DNA of 64,000 nt, taken from NCBI RefSeq assembly GCF_036327005.1, contig NZ_JAUGZK010000003.1, positions 186,001 to 250,000 of the forward strand, read 5' to 3'. The stretch is from Alkalimonas mucilaginosa. Its GTDB lineage: Bacteria > Pseudomonadota > Gammaproteobacteria > Enterobacterales > Alteromonadaceae. Both the position numbers and the translations under genes were made by a program. Of the stretch, positions 1 to 9,243 are shown in pieces. The notes beneath the pieces are model-generated. The model worked only from the letters and a program-made list of their open reading frames with translations. It had not been told where the DNA came from and made no database searches. How positions within the stretch are numbered: position 1 is the first letter of the stretch; every line of letters begins with the position of its first letter.

Positions 1-822
1 GCCGGCATTGAAAGCATTATCTCTGTAGCTGAATCTGGCCATGTATTTGGTACCGAAGTCGGTGTCAATATTACCCATACCTGGCGTGGTGATTTGATTG
101 TTCGTCTGACCTCTCCGGAAGGCACTGTGCATACTCTGCACAATCGCACCGGTGGCAGTGCAGATGATCTCATTCAAACCTGGCAGTTGGATACTTACAA
201 CGGTGAAGCCATGCAAGGTGACTGGACACTGTTTGTCTCAGATAATGCTGCGCTGGATACCGGCACCCTGAATAGCTGGAACCTGACCCTGACCGCTTTG
301 CCTGATGGTGGCATTGTTGATCCGGATCCAACAGCACCAGAAGCTTCCTTCAGTTATTCAGCATCTGGTCTGATGGTGACCTTCAGCGATGAATCAGCAG
401 AAGGGGATGAGGCCATTGTGAGCTGGGACTGGAGCTTTGGTGATGGCAACAGTTCCACCGAGCAAAGCCCCACGCACCTTTACAGTGCCGCCGGCAGTTA
501 CAATGTCACCCTGACAGTTGCTGACACTAATGGTGTGACTGATAGCACCAGCCAAACAGTAACGGTCGCCGATGTAATCAGCTCCATTGATTTGTGGGTA
601 CATCGCGCTCAGCAAGCCCGCACCGGCTCAAGCATTGTAGATTTACGCTGGTCTGGTGCTGAAAGCCGGGTTGATCTGTACCGTAATGGCAGCAAAGTAG
701 CGACGCTGGAGAATCAGGGCAGTTATCGTGACCGCTTCAATACCTCAGCCGATCAGGTCGTGTACCAGTTGTGTGCTGAAAACACGGAGCAATGCTCTGC
801 AGAGATTGTGGCACAATTCTGA
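1..822 (+). CDS. C-terminal part of a secreted subtilisin-type protease (P domain + PKD domain)
   Basis: The reading frame is open from base 1, so this is the 3' end of a larger gene whose start and probable catalytic domain lie outside the window. The first ~90 residues look like a proprotein-convertase P domain (ITHTWRGDLIVRLTSPEGT, then QGDWTLFVSDNAALDTGTLN). A PKD domain follows at about residues 115-188, with the diagnostic WDWSFGDG and the ending GSYNVTLTVAD. The last ~75 residues (from about IDLWVHRAQQAR) look like a fibronectin-type beta domain. P domains fold C-terminal to S8 catalytic domains, and PKD domains are common in exported proteases of marine and freshwater gammaproteobacteria. 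The product is therefore probably an exported serine protease, but the catalytic triad cannot be seen. An internal TTG at 94 is not the start. A strong terminator follows. Confidence 0.85.
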   Translation, partial: AGIESIISVAESGHVFGTEVGVNITHTWRGDLIVRLTSPEGTVHTLHNRTGGSADDLIQTWQLDTYNGEAMQGDWTLFVSDNAALDTGTLNSWNLTLTALPDGGIVDPDPTAPEASFSYSASGLMVTFSDESAEGDEAIVSWDWSFGDGNSSTEQSPTHLYSAAGSYNVTLTVADTNGVTDSTSQTVTVADVISSIDLWVHRAQQARTGSSIVDLRWSGAESRVDLYRNGSKVATLENQGSYRDRFNTSADQVVYQLCAENTEQCSAEIVAQF

Positions 823-844
823 TAAGCCATTAATCCATGAAATC

Positions 845-872
845 AAAGGCGATCCTTAGGGTCGCCTTTTTT
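845..872 (+). terminator. Rho-independent terminator of the protease gene
   Basis: An 8-bp stem AAAGGCGA/TCGCCTTT with a 9-base loop runs directly into a T-rich tail. It lies 23 bases after the TGA of the protease gene and before the MoxR operon. Confidence 0.85.
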
Positions 873-930
873 ATTGCGCTTTAACTTGCTATCTTAACTT
901 CACCAGAGCGTAAAGTTGTAAGGAGCTGCT

Positions 931-1839
931 GTGCTCGCAGAATTTCAGGCTATTGAACACCACCTCAACCAGGTTATCCTAGGTAAAAGCGCTCAAATCA
1001 AATTAGCGCTCTGCTGTTTGCTGGCTAAAGGACACCTGTTACTGGAAGACTTACCCGGAATGGGCAAGACCACATTGGCTCATGCCTTGGCCGACAGCTT
1101 AAGTTTATCCTACCGCAGGGTGCAATTTACCAGCGATTTATTGCCAGGTGACTTGCTTGGTATGAACATCTACGACAGCCGTTCGCATCAATTTAGCTTT
1201 CAACCAGGACCAGTGTTCAGTCATTTACTGCTAGCGGACGAAATCAATCGCGCCAGCCCAAAAACACAAAGTGCTTTATTGGAAGCCATGGAAGAACAGC
1301 AAGTCTCGATTGATGGTGAAACCAGAGCTTTGCCCTCGCCTTTTTTTGTGATTGCCACCCAGAACCCTTTGGATCAATCAGGCACCTCGGCGCTGCCTGA
1401 ATCACAACTGGATCGCTTCTTGATGCGGATCTCGCTGGGCTTTCCTGATCGGGCAGCTGAGTTTGAGCTTTTGGACTCGGATCGCGGTCAATCCAGGCTA
1501 AGTTTATTGCAACAACACATCAGTATTGAGCAGTTGATGGAATTGCAAGCTAAGGTACCCCATATTCACGCATCGGAAGCACTCATCAATTACCTGCTGG
1601 ATTTGGTCGCCCACAGCAGACAGCATCCGGATATGCTGCCTTTATCACCACGAGCTGCCAAGGCACTGCTGCAAGCCGCAAAGTCCTGGGCACTATTGCA
1701 GCAACGCGACTATGTGACTGCCGATGATGTACAAGCAGTCTTTCCCAGCGTGACAGAACATCGTCTGGATCCTAAATCGCATGCTGCAGAGCCTCGCTGG
1801 AGCCTTCTGCTGTTGCGGGAAACGCCCTGCAATCTATAA
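931..1839 (+). CDS. MoxR-family AAA+ ATPase
   Basis: A 302-residue MoxR-type AAA+ protein. Walker A is LPGMGKTT (about residues 41-48) and Walker B is LLLADEINRASP (about 98-109), followed by the family segment KTQSALLEAMEEQQV and the sensor-1 region VIATQNPLDQSGT. MoxR ATPases act as chaperones or metal-insertion helpers for partner proteins. The usual partners are DUF58/VWA-type proteins, and the next gene is a DUF58 protein. The start is GTG, chosen because AAGGAG at 920-925 sits 5 bases upstream. It is the first gene of a three-gene operon; the gap to the DUF58 gene is 12 bases. The client is unknown, and no von Willebrand A (BatA/BatB) gene is present beside it. Confidence 0.93.
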   Translation: MLAEFQAIEHHLNQVILGKSAQIKLALCCLLAKGHLLLEDLPGMGKTTLAHALADSLSLSYRRVQFTSDLLPGDLLGMNIYDSRSHQFSFQPGPVFSHLLLADEINRASPKTQSALLEAMEEQQVSIDGETRALPSPFFVIATQNPLDQSGTSALPESQLDRFLMRISLGFPDRAAEFELLDSDRGQSRLSLLQQHISIEQLMELQAKVPHIHASEALINYLLDLVAHSRQHPDMLPLSPRAAKALLQAAKSWALLQQRDYVTADDVQAVFPSVTEHRLDPKSHAAEPRWSLLLLRETPCNL

Positions 1840-1851
1840 AAGGAACGGCTC

Positions 1852-2775
1852 GTGGTGCGAGATAAAATCTCCAGGATGTTGCAACGCTGGCTGGCGCGAA
1901 AATTTACAGCAAGCAATGATTTTCAGTTAAACCACGGCAACCTGTTGGTATTCCCCAGTCGCTATGGTTTTTGGTTTGCTTTATTGATCTTACTGCTGTA
2001 TCTGCTGGGGACCAATTACCAAAACAACCTGATTTTGTTGCTGGCGTATTTACTGCTAAGCGTATTTCTGCTCTGTATCTGGTTTGCCTGGCGTAATCTG
2101 GCCGCGTTACAGATCCGGCTACAACCACCACAGGCTGTTTTTGCCGGCCAACAGCTTAGGCTACAGCTCGACATCACCGCAGAGCATCCTTTCCAGGCAG
2201 TGCAATGCACATCAGGCCCGGCTAAAGCATCAGCCAGTTCTGACCAGCCGGTTTGCCTGCAATGGACAGCGGCAAAACGTGGCTACTACCCTGTCACCAG
2301 ACTGCAGTTACAAAGTGACTATCCGCTTGGCATTATCCGCTGCTGGACTTATCTGCCGGTACAGTTACACTACTGGGTATACCCAACACCACTTTCACCG
2401 GTTACCCCCCAAAGCTGGCAAGCTGGCACACCCGAGATCGGGCCGCGCAGCAGTACTGAACACCCAGAGCAGCTCAAAGCCTACCAACAGGGCGATCCGA
2501 TCAAGCGTCTGCATTGGAAACGCCTGGCACGTCAACCTGATGTGCCTGTGATTAGGATTTCAGAGCAGCAGGCAAAGCAGGATCCTCGCTGGTTGCTGGT
2601 ACCGCCCTTGCAGGGTGAAGCTCTGGAGCAATGCTTGTCAGAGATTTGTCACCAATTACTTGAACTCGAGGCAAAGCAAATGGAGTATGGTTTGCAATCC
2701 CCTGCCGGCGATGTGACGCTCGGTCAGGGGGCTCACCATTTACAGCAATGCCTACAAAAGTTGGCGCTATGCTAA
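1852..2775 (+). CDS. DUF58 domain protein
   Basis: A 307-residue membrane-anchored DUF58 protein. Residues about 35-75 form two hydrophobic helices (GFWFALLILLLYLLG and NNLILLLAYLLLSVFLL). The family signature Y..GDPIKRLHWKRLAR lies at about residues 207-222. DUF58 proteins are encoded with MoxR ATPases and with transglutaminase-fold membrane proteins in many bacteria, as here. Their biochemical role is not established; links to envelope integrity and stress are proposed. The start is GTG with AAAAGGA upstream. The 3' end overlaps the next gene, which suggests translational coupling. Confidence 0.9.
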   Translation: MVRDKISRMLQRWLARKFTASNDFQLNHGNLLVFPSRYGFWFALLILLLYLLGTNYQNNLILLLAYLLLSVFLLCIWFAWRNLAALQIRLQPPQAVFAGQQLRLQLDITAEHPFQAVQCTSGPAKASASSDQPVCLQWTAAKRGYYPVTRLQLQSDYPLGIIRCWTYLPVQLHYWVYPTPLSPVTPQSWQAGTPEIGPRSSTEHPEQLKAYQQGDPIKRLHWKRLARQPDVPVIRISEQQAKQDPRWLLVPPLQGEALEQCLSEICHQLLELEAKQMEYGLQSPAGDVTLGQGAHHLQQCLQKLALC

Positions 2776-4706
2776 ATCAGTCGCGCTTTATTTACTTAGC
2801 AACCATCCTGCAGTTGCTGCTTATTTTGCTGATGCTGCCAGCCTGGCAATGGTGGAGTCTGGGATGCTTCCTGCTGCTCAATGGGCTGGCTTTTCTACAG
2901 GCCTTTGATAAAGCCCCAGTGCTTAGTTTACGACTGGTCAATATTCTGGCTGCACTCTGTGTGGTGGCCTTGGTGCTGGCAGGACGGCAACTTGGTGCTA
3001 TGAACTTTTTGATGCACATCCTGGTGTTGTCTGCCCTGCTGCGTTTGCTGGCGTTATCCAAACAAAAAGAAGCCAGGCAGTTGGTATGGGTACATTACTT
3101 TATCCTGGGGTGCAGCTTTTTATTCCATCAATCGATAGCCATGGCCAGCTTAATCCTGCTCGCATTTGTACTGAACCTGCTGCTTCAATACCTGCTATTT
3201 GCGGTACAGATGCCAAGCAACCGCCAGCTGCGAGCCGATAGCCGCTTCCTGTTATTGTTACTGCCACTTTGGCTGGGATTGTTTTTGTTGTTTCCCCGCC
3301 TTGCCCCGCTATGGCAACTGCCCTCGGCGCAGCAAGCGATTACCGGCCTTGCCAATGAGATTGAACCCGGGACCATTGAACAATTGGTGCAAAGCAATGC
3401 CACAGCTTTTCGGGTACGGTTTGATGGTCCCTTGCCGCCGCAATCCGAACGCTACTGGCGGGCCAAGGTCTTTGAACACTTTGATGGTCGGCGCTGGTCT
3501 GTACAGCAAGGGTTTCATCATCCTGGCCGTCCGCGCAGCCGGGACTACCCTAACCAAGCGACAGAGCTCCGGTACCAGATCATTGCCGAGCCAAGCTTTC
3601 AGCGCAGTGTCTTTACTTTAGGGGTGCCTACACAATGGAGCCCTGAACTGGAAGCTTTGCCTGCTGCTCTGTTGGGCTACAACAGAACCATTAACCAACG
3701 CATCAGTTATCAGATCAGCAGTGTGACTGCTGCCGTGCCACTCACTGATGTTCAGGAAAAGCACTGGAATTTGCTGACCGGGGACCATAACCAGCGCAGC
3801 CAACAACTCGCCTCTGTGCTGTTGGCCGACCACCCAGAACCGCACGACTTTGCGGAGGCACTACTGGCTTATTTCCGTCAGCACGCCTTCTTCTACACCT
3901 TAAACCCGCCCCCTTTAGGCCAAAATAGTGTGGATGACTTTTTATTTCAAAGCCGGGCCGGTTTTTGCAGTCACTATGCATCGGCCAGTGCTTTATTATT
4001 CCGTCAGGCGGGGATCCCGGCCCGGGTTGTCGGTGGTTACCTTGGTGGGGACTGGTATCAGGAGCAGCACTATTTACTGGTACGTCAGCGAGATGCACAT
4101 GCCTGGGTCGAGTACCTGGTGGATGATGTCTGGCATTCCCTGGATCCAACGGCAGCCATCGCCCCCGATCGGGTGTTGAATGGCCTGGACAGCGCTTTGT
4201 CCGATGCGGACATGGCGTTCCTGACTGGAGGCCTGTTTGGGCAACTGCCTTTGCTGTCTCAACTGCGGCTGCAGCTGTTGCATCTGGACTACTATTGGTC
4301 GGTTTGGGTACTGGGCTTTAATCAGCAACGCCAGGATGCACTGTGGCGATCATTTACGGCATTCTGGCAACAATGGCGCCAGCTGTTGTGGCTTAGTCTG
4401 CTGATAACACTTAGCCTGGTGCTGCTGGCAGTGGCATGGTGCTGGCACCGCAGAAAAAAGCGGTGCAGTGTAACAGAGCAATTGCAAAAAAGCATACCCG
4501 CTCTGGCCAACAAGCTGCCTCAGCAAAGTATCAGCAAGGCCTTGCATAGTCTGGCGGAGCAGGCTCCGTCCCAGCAGATGTTGTTGCACAGTGTGCAGAT
4601 CCTGTATGAGCGCAGCATTTTTGCCTCAGATCAGTCAGCACAACAAGAACTGCTCAGACTGCTCAAACAGCACCGGCGACAGCTGACACAACTGGGCAAA
4701 AAGTAA
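2769..4706 (+). CDS. TgpA-like membrane transglutaminase (DUF3488/transglutaminase-like/DUF4129)
   Basis: About 645 residues. The N-terminal ~170 residues contain several transmembrane helices (DUF3488 region). A periplasmic transglutaminase-like domain follows: catalytic Cys in SRAGFCSHYASA (about residue 400), catalytic His in RDAHAWVEYLVDD and Asp in WHSLDPTAA. A further helix near WLSLLITLSLVLLAVAW leads to a cytoplasmic C-terminal region resembling DUF4129. The best-known relative is Pseudomonas aeruginosa TgpA, an inner-membrane protein with a periplasmic transglutaminase-fold domain. The ATG at 2769 overlaps the DUF58 stop by 7 bases (ATGCTAA). An in-frame ATG at 2748 is the alternative; it has AGGGGG about 15 bases upstream. 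Third gene of the MoxR operon. Confidence 0.92.
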   Translation: MLNQSRFIYLATILQLLLILLMLPAWQWWSLGCFLLLNGLAFLQAFDKAPVLSLRLVNILAALCVVALVLAGRQLGAMNFLMHILVLSALLRLLALSKQKEARQLVWVHYFILGCSFLFHQSIAMASLILLAFVLNLLLQYLLFAVQMPSNRQLRADSRFLLLLLPLWLGLFLLFPRLAPLWQLPSAQQAITGLANEIEPGTIEQLVQSNATAFRVRFDGPLPPQSERYWRAKVFEHFDGRRWSVQQGFHHPGRPRSRDYPNQATELRYQIIAEPSFQRSVFTLGVPTQWSPELEALPAALLGYNRTINQRISYQISSVTAAVPLTDVQEKHWNLLTGDHNQRSQQLASVLLADHPEPHDFAEALLAYFRQHAFFYTLNPPPLGQNSVDDFLFQSRAGFCSHYASASALLFRQAGIPARVVGGYLGGDWYQEQHYLLVRQRDAHAWVEYLVDDVWHSLDPTAAIAPDRVLNGLDSALSDADMAFLTGGLFGQLPLLSQLRLQLLHLDYYWSVWVLGFNQQRQDALWRSFTAFWQQWRQLLWLSLLITLSLVLLAVAWCWHRRKKRCSVTEQLQKSIPALANKLPQQSISKALHSLAEQAPSQQMLLHSVQILYERSIFASDQSAQQELLRLLKQHRRQLTQLGKK

Positions 4707-4728
4707 GGGCAGTCACTGACTGCCCTTA
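4698..4728 (-). terminator. Hairpin terminator of the S41 peptidase gene, touching the stop codon of the convergent gene
   Basis: A perfect 9-bp inverted repeat AAGGGCAGT/ACTGCCCTT with a 5-base loop (4705-4727). Read on the minus strand it is followed by CTTTTT, so it serves the tricorn-like gene. The TAA of the transglutaminase gene (4704-4706) lies in the stem on the plus side, where no T run follows. Confidence 0.7.
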
Positions 4729-4731
4729 GTA

Positions 4732-7700
4732 TCAACGGCGAATGTCTGCCGCCGGCCCCGGTTGCAAAGGATCTGCTTTTAGCTCCGGAACAGGCGCACG
4801 CTGCACTTTGCCTCGCAGATAATCAATGGCAAAATCCAGCTGGGCATCCGTGCCATTGAAGGTCGCCACCGGCATATTGCGTACTTCGTAATCCGGTGCT
4901 ACACCATAGCCTTCAATGATGTATCGCCCATCCATGGCAAACTGAGGCGTTTCAGCCACCCGGGCGACACCCCGATCGCTCAGTAAGTTGCGTCCTGTCA
5001 ACCAAACGCCGGCTCCTGCGGTACGCATGCCCACCAAAGGCCCAAGCTCCAGAGCTTTGACACCGGCGGCAAAAGTTTCGCCGTCAGAATACGTCAGTTG
5101 ATCGGTTAACACGACCAAGTGACCGCGGAAGGTCTGCTGCATATTGGTATAAGCACCGCCCTGGGTAGGCTGCCAGAAAGCCCAGGCTCGACGCAGTAGC
5201 TTCTCGATGATCCAGCTATCAATATTGCCACCACGATTGCGCCGCACATCAATGATCAGGCCATCTTTGTCAATGTTGGCGTAGAACTCCCGGGCAAAGC
5301 TGGCAATATCATTCGGTCCCATGGCATACAAATGCAGGTAACCGAATTGGCCTTCAGAAGCCGTTTGCACCTTGGCAGCATTGTTAAAGACCCAATCCTG
5401 ATAGCGCAACTGATGATCACGCCCGGCATTCACCGGCACGGCTACCGTTTGTAAGCGGTTGCTGCCCCGCTGCAAGTCCAGCAATACCTGACGCCCCACC
5501 TGGTTACGGAGTTGCTGCTTCACATCGGCTAGCGTTTGCACGGCTCGGCCATTCACCGCACGGATCAGATCACCGGCCTGAGCATCAACCCCAGGCTGTG
5601 CCAACGGAGCCGCCTGGCCAGGTAATTCAGGATCTGTTTGGTAAATATGTGCAATACGAACGCCATTTGCTGTAGTTTCCAGGCTGGCACCAAGGCTGGC
5701 AGCCACAGCCGCAGGGCTTTGTCCGGGATAATCACCACCCCGCACCTGTGAGTGCAGTGCATCCAACTCTCCCATCATCTGGGCCAGTACATCGTCCAGC
5801 TCGTACCGATCAGACACCCGGTTTACCAGCGGCAAATAACGCTCCCTGGCATCTTGCCAGTCTATCCCACGCATGGCCTTGTCGAACAAAAACTCACGCT
5901 GCATCAACCAGGCATCGCGGAACATCTGCTGCCATTCCTGCTTTGGATCCAGCGCCAACTGCCACTGTCGACTGTTTAATAATGCAGAGCTGAGATCACC
6001 AGGCTCCTGATCGCCGATAGCCACCACATACATAGGGCCTGTGCCATTGCGCTGCTGCTTGCGAAAGTACAACTGCTTACCATCGGTGGAGATGCGATAA
6101 TCGGCAATAGCTGAACCGTAATGTTCAACTTTCGCCTCCCGGTTATCCACTTTGATCACTTTCAGGGCGGGCAAAATATCGGCATCATGACTCCACTCCC
6201 GCACAAACAAACGCTGTTCAGTGACGCTTAGCTGGGTGTAGTTCCCGGCCGGAACCGGGACCTGCCATAAGCGTTGCTCCAATCCCTGCCAATCAACCCG
6301 GCTTTCAGGGGCTGATCTGCGACCTCGTCGTGCCGGCTCTTCCACCGGCTTTGCCGCCACTACTAGCTCGGTTGGTGGCTGAAACGGGAAAGTGGCTCCT
6401 TGCTTCAGATTGACAGCAAAAATCTCACTGCGGCGGTCAAACATCGGACCAAGATTGCGATCCCCCCATGGATGGCCAGGGGTAGCGCGGAAATGACGGT
6501 TGGATAAAAAGTACAGCCAGTTGCCATCCGGGCTAAAAGCAGGTGAAAACGACTCGTACTTGCTGCTGGTAATCCGTTGATGCTTTTGCTCTGCCAGCGA
6601 GTACAACAGTACCTGGCTTCTTTGCTGCCGGCTTTCCAAATGAGTCACTGCAATAAGTTGACTGTCGTGCGACCAGACAATATCCGCAAAGGGGGAAAGC
6701 CCAACACCGCCACTGAATGCCAGACGGTTTTCCAGTGTTTGCAGATTAAGCAGCCACAGGTTACCAGCTTTATCATCATGCGCCAGCCAGTTGCCATCCG
6801 GTGACAAAGCCAGTTGCCAGCGAAAATCAGTCCCATCTTTGGTCAGTTGCTGTGCTTCATCCCGGCCGTCGGCGGCATAACGCCAAATCTCCAGCTCGCC
6901 GCTTTGATCACTGATCGCATACACCCAGCGTCCATCATGACTTAAAATGGCTTCCCGGATCCGGCTGTTGGCTGGAGTCGCAATTTCTACCAGCCGTGCC
7001 GGTGATTTAGCGGCAATCGCCACCTTGCCCCGGGCGGTTAATACCACCTGATCGCCAAAGCCAGCGTAATGGGCACTGGTCAAATAGTTCAGAGGTTGAT
7101 CCAGCCAGCGTTCACGCTGATGCGGTCGGTCGGATTGAATGCTCAGTTCAAGCAAACGCTGATGCCCTGTTTGCACGTCCAGTAAATGAATATCAGCACC
7201 CAGTTGATAAACAATACGGCCCTGGTTCAAATACGCTTGCCGTACTTGCCAGTCCTGATGGTCAGTATGTTGCTGCAAATTGCTGCCATCGGTTTGCATC
7301 GACCAAATGTTTGGATTACCGCTTTGATCACTGACAAAATACAAGCGCCCCTGCCAGTACATTGGATGACGAATGGACCCCTGGTGCGAAGCACTTAGCA
7401 GCTCGGCTTCCTGTCCGGAACCAAGCTGGTAGCGCCATAGTTCTCCCAAAGCCCCACCACGGTATGTGCGGGCGTTGTCACCGGTGACCTGCAAGCCATG
7501 TTGTACAAAATACAACCATTCACCGGCATCGTCCATAACCCCTTCAATGGCATCAGCAACCGGCAAGGTTTCTGTATGCAGATTGGCAGGATTGACTGTT
7601 TTTAACAGCCAGAAGTTAGCCGGGCCTGCCACCTGATCGGTGGCATAAAGTAACTTGCCATCAGCGGTCCAACCCTGCAGCCGAACCCGGCTGTTTTCAT

Positions 7701-8007
7701 AAGTAACACGCTTGGCTAGCCCACCATTGGCCGGCTTTACATACAGCTCTGGAGTTTGCTCGTAACTGGCAACAAAGGCCAACCATTCCCCATCGGGCGA
7801 TAAACGGGCTTGTGTTTCCTCAGCCGGGTGGCTGGTAAGTCGCTGGCCACGCAGCTCGGTCAAATCGGCACGCCAAACACTGCCTTCAGAAGTAAACAGC
7901 AGCGTATCCTGCTGCAAAGATGGTGCCCGGTAGTAACTATCGGACGCAAATGCAGAAGTAGCGCAAGCGGATGCAACGGCCAAAGCCAGTAGCGTACGTT
8001 TTATCAT
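4732..8007 (-). CDS. Periplasmic tricorn-like S41 family peptidase
   Basis: About 1091 residues from the ATG at 8007. The longer frame reaches 8061, but the protein begins naturally at MIKRTLLALAVASA, a signal peptide ending near ATSAFA. The N-terminal ~600 residues are a WD40-like/PD40 beta-propeller with repeated segments such as SPDGEWLAFVAS, SPDGNWLAHDDKAG and SPDGNWLYFLSN. The tricorn core follows (MQREFLFDKAMRGIDW), then a PDZ domain (GDLIRAVNGRAVQTLADV), then an S41 catalytic region with the putative nucleophile in LTYSDGETFAAG and a conserved His in DALHSQVRG. Archaeal tricorn trims peptides made by the proteasome; bacterial exported versions probably degrade peptides in the periplasm. 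The substrate is not known. The gene appears to be its own transcription unit. Confidence 0.92.
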   Translation of the reverse strand: MIKRTLLALAVASACATSAFASDSYYRAPSLQQDTLLFTSEGSVWRADLTELRGQRLTSHPAEETQARLSPDGEWLAFVASYEQTPELYVKPANGGLAKRVTYENSRVRLQGWTADGKLLYATDQVAGPANFWLLKTVNPANLHTETLPVADAIEGVMDDAGEWLYFVQHGLQVTGDNARTYRGGALGELWRYQLGSGQEAELLSASHQGSIRHPMYWQGRLYFVSDQSGNPNIWSMQTDGSNLQQHTDHQDWQVRQAYLNQGRIVYQLGADIHLLDVQTGHQRLLELSIQSDRPHQRERWLDQPLNYLTSAHYAGFGDQVVLTARGKVAIAAKSPARLVEIATPANSRIREAILSHDGRWVYAISDQSGELEIWRYAADGRDEAQQLTKDGTDFRWQLALSPDGNWLAHDDKAGNLWLLNLQTLENRLAFSGGVGLSPFADIVWSHDSQLIAVTHLESRQQRSQVLLYSLAEQKHQRITSSKYESFSPAFSPDGNWLYFLSNRHFRATPGHPWGDRNLGPMFDRRSEIFAVNLKQGATFPFQPPTELVVAAKPVEEPARRGRRSAPESRVDWQGLEQRLWQVPVPAGNYTQLSVTEQRLFVREWSHDADILPALKVIKVDNREAKVEHYGSAIADYRISTDGKQLYFRKQQRNGTGPMYVVAIGDQEPGDLSSALLNSRQWQLALDPKQEWQQMFRDAWLMQREFLFDKAMRGIDWQDARERYLPLVNRVSDRYELDDVLAQMMGELDALHSQVRGGDYPGQSPAAVAASLGASLETTANGVRIAHIYQTDPELPGQAAPLAQPGVDAQAGDLIRAVNGRAVQTLADVKQQLRNQVGRQVLLDLQRGSNRLQTVAVPVNAGRDHQLRYQDWVFNNAAKVQTASEGQFGYLHLYAMGPNDIASFAREFYANIDKDGLIIDVRRNRGGNIDSWIIEKLLRRAWAFWQPTQGGAYTNMQQTFRGHLVVLTDQLTYSDGETFAAGVKALELGPLVGMRTAGAGVWLTGRNLLSDRGVARVAETPQFAMDGRYIIEGYGVAPDYEVRNMPVATFNGTDAQLDFAIDYLRGKVQRAPVPELKADPLQPGPAADIRR

Positions 8008-8161
8008 AGCAACCAAAATTATTGTGTAATAAGTGTGAACTAAGCTACCAGAAGTCCACACAGGGAGCCAGATAGAATACGGCTAAAGCTGGGTTTTTAG
8101 AGATAAAGTAACAACCTGTCATAATACGTTTTGGTAGTAGTTAATGCTGTATCCAATGCCA

Positions 8162-8509
8162 CTAGATCTGGTCATCAACCGCCACTTTGTCGGCGGCTAT
8201 TACTTCCACCAAGCGGTAATGGTACAAACTGGCATCGGCCGGCACGGTTTCGGGGGTAAAGCGCTGTTCCCGTTCAATCAGCAGTTGGTACTGATAACCG
8301 GGTACAAAGTCGAAGCCTTCGATGCTCTGGTAGAAAAACGAGCCATCCACCACCAGGCAGCGCATCGGTGCCACACCAACACAGTCTTGCTGGTAGGGCC
8401 CAACCGTAACGGTATAACGTTCTGCCAGCGGCAGGTTTGTCTCGGGCTTGTCAGCACTGCCACAGCTCGCCAGTAGCAGGCCGCACAACAATCCAGGAAT
8501 GATTCTCAT
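8162..8509 (-). CDS. DUF4377 domain lipoprotein
   Basis: A 115-residue lipoprotein. The signal peptide MRIIPGLLCGLLLASC ends in the lipobox LLASC, so the mature protein starts with the acylated Cys. The rest matches the pattern of DUF4377 proteins (a core near QDCVGVAPMRCLVVDG and a YQYQLLIEREQRF strand), small envelope proteins often fused or linked to HslJ/META domains. The ATG at 8509 is chosen because AAGGA precedes it by about 7 bases and the signal peptide begins there. The frame stays open upstream to 8557, but that part (MQNKLKSHNQIKK) lacks these features. Function unknown. Confidence 0.8.
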   Translation of the reverse strand: MRIIPGLLCGLLLASCGSADKPETNLPLAERYTVTVGPYQQDCVGVAPMRCLVVDGSFFYQSIEGFDFVPGYQYQLLIEREQRFTPETVPADASLYHYRLVEVIAADKVAVDDQI

Positions 8510-8531
8510 GTTAGATTCCTTCTTTATTTGA

Positions 8532-8939
8532 TTATGTGACTTTAACTTGTTCTGCATCGATAGGTCCTATTGCCGTAATCAAGTCCTTATCGGTGCCAAG
8601 CCCAAGCTGATAGGCTTCCCCTAGCTTTCCGGCAGCAAACATGGAGCCAGTCAGGTATTCATCGTTCAGGTAATCAAAACCAAGTTTTTGCAGCTCAACA
8701 TCCCTGACATAAAAAAGCCGCAGACTCGCCAAGACATGGGCACTGGTAGTATTCCCAAGCTCTGCGCCATACTCAAAATATGGGATGGCTTTATCAACAT
8801 TGGGCGCAGCCCCGGCCAAACCATCCATATAGCATTCACCAAAACTAAAGGCCATTTGGGCCTTTAGCCAGCCAGTTGGCATATTCCATTCTTGATGAGT
8901 GGGAGCGTTTTCGAAGAGTTCACTGCGCACTCGGAACAC
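8532..8939 (-). CDS. Sel1-like repeat protein, probably a truncated fragment
   Basis: 135 residues from a GTG at 8939. The pattern is that of Sel1/TPR-like helical repeats: AIPYFEYGAELGNTTSAHVLA and KLGEAYQLGLGTDKDL are recognisable repeat segments. Such proteins usually carry several repeats and a signal peptide; this one has neither. It begins abruptly five bases after the end of the toxin gene, with no ribosome binding site. Its last repeat breaks off after GLGTDKDL. It is therefore best read as a remnant of a longer Sel1 gene cut at both ends, though a small intact protein translated by coupling to the toxin gene cannot be excluded. Confidence 0.5.
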   Translation of the reverse strand: MFRVRSELFENAPTHQEWNMPTGWLKAQMAFSFGECYMDGLAGAAPNVDKAIPYFEYGAELGNTTSAHVLASLRLFYVRDVELQKLGFDYLNDEYLTGSMFAAGKLGEAYQLGLGTDKDLITAIGPIDAEQVKVT

Positions 8940-8944
8940 AATGA

Positions 8945-9238
8945 TTACTGTCTATCTAGCCAATACAAAGGTTTACGGCTTTGATGCATGTCTGCAAGAA
9001 CAAAACATGTGTTTTTATCAGGTTTGTACACTACTGCATAAGGAAACTTTGTAAGCACAAAGCGGCGAGTATTTTTGCTCAACTTAGGCCAAGTGGTTGG
9101 CAACTGCTTGATAAATTTATAAGCAGATTCCAGTTCAGTGATAAAATCATCACCCAACCCAGTTGCTTGCTCTTCGTACCAAGTATAGGCTGCTTGCACT
9201 TCCGACAAGACAGATGGGTGAAATATCAGCTCCGTCAT
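8945..9238 (-). CDS. ParE/RelE-superfamily toxin
   Basis: 97 residues with the compact ParE/RelE fold pattern: an N-terminal strand then helix (FHPSVLSEVQAAYTWYEEQ), a second helix (GDDFITELESAYKFIKQLP), and C-terminal strands (TRRFVLTKFPYAVVYKP, CFVLADMHQSRKPLYW). RelE toxins cleave mRNA in the ribosome, whereas ParE toxins poison gyrase; the sequence does not say which applies here. The gene follows its antitoxin by 5 bases on the same strand, the normal arrangement when the antitoxin is of the TIGR02574 type. The intact frame suggests a working module. Confidence 0.85.
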   Translation of the reverse strand: MTELIFHPSVLSEVQAAYTWYEEQATGLGDDFITELESAYKFIKQLPTTWPKLSKNTRRFVLTKFPYAVVYKPDKNTCFVLADMHQSRKPLYWLDRQ

Positions 9239-9243
9239 GGAAC

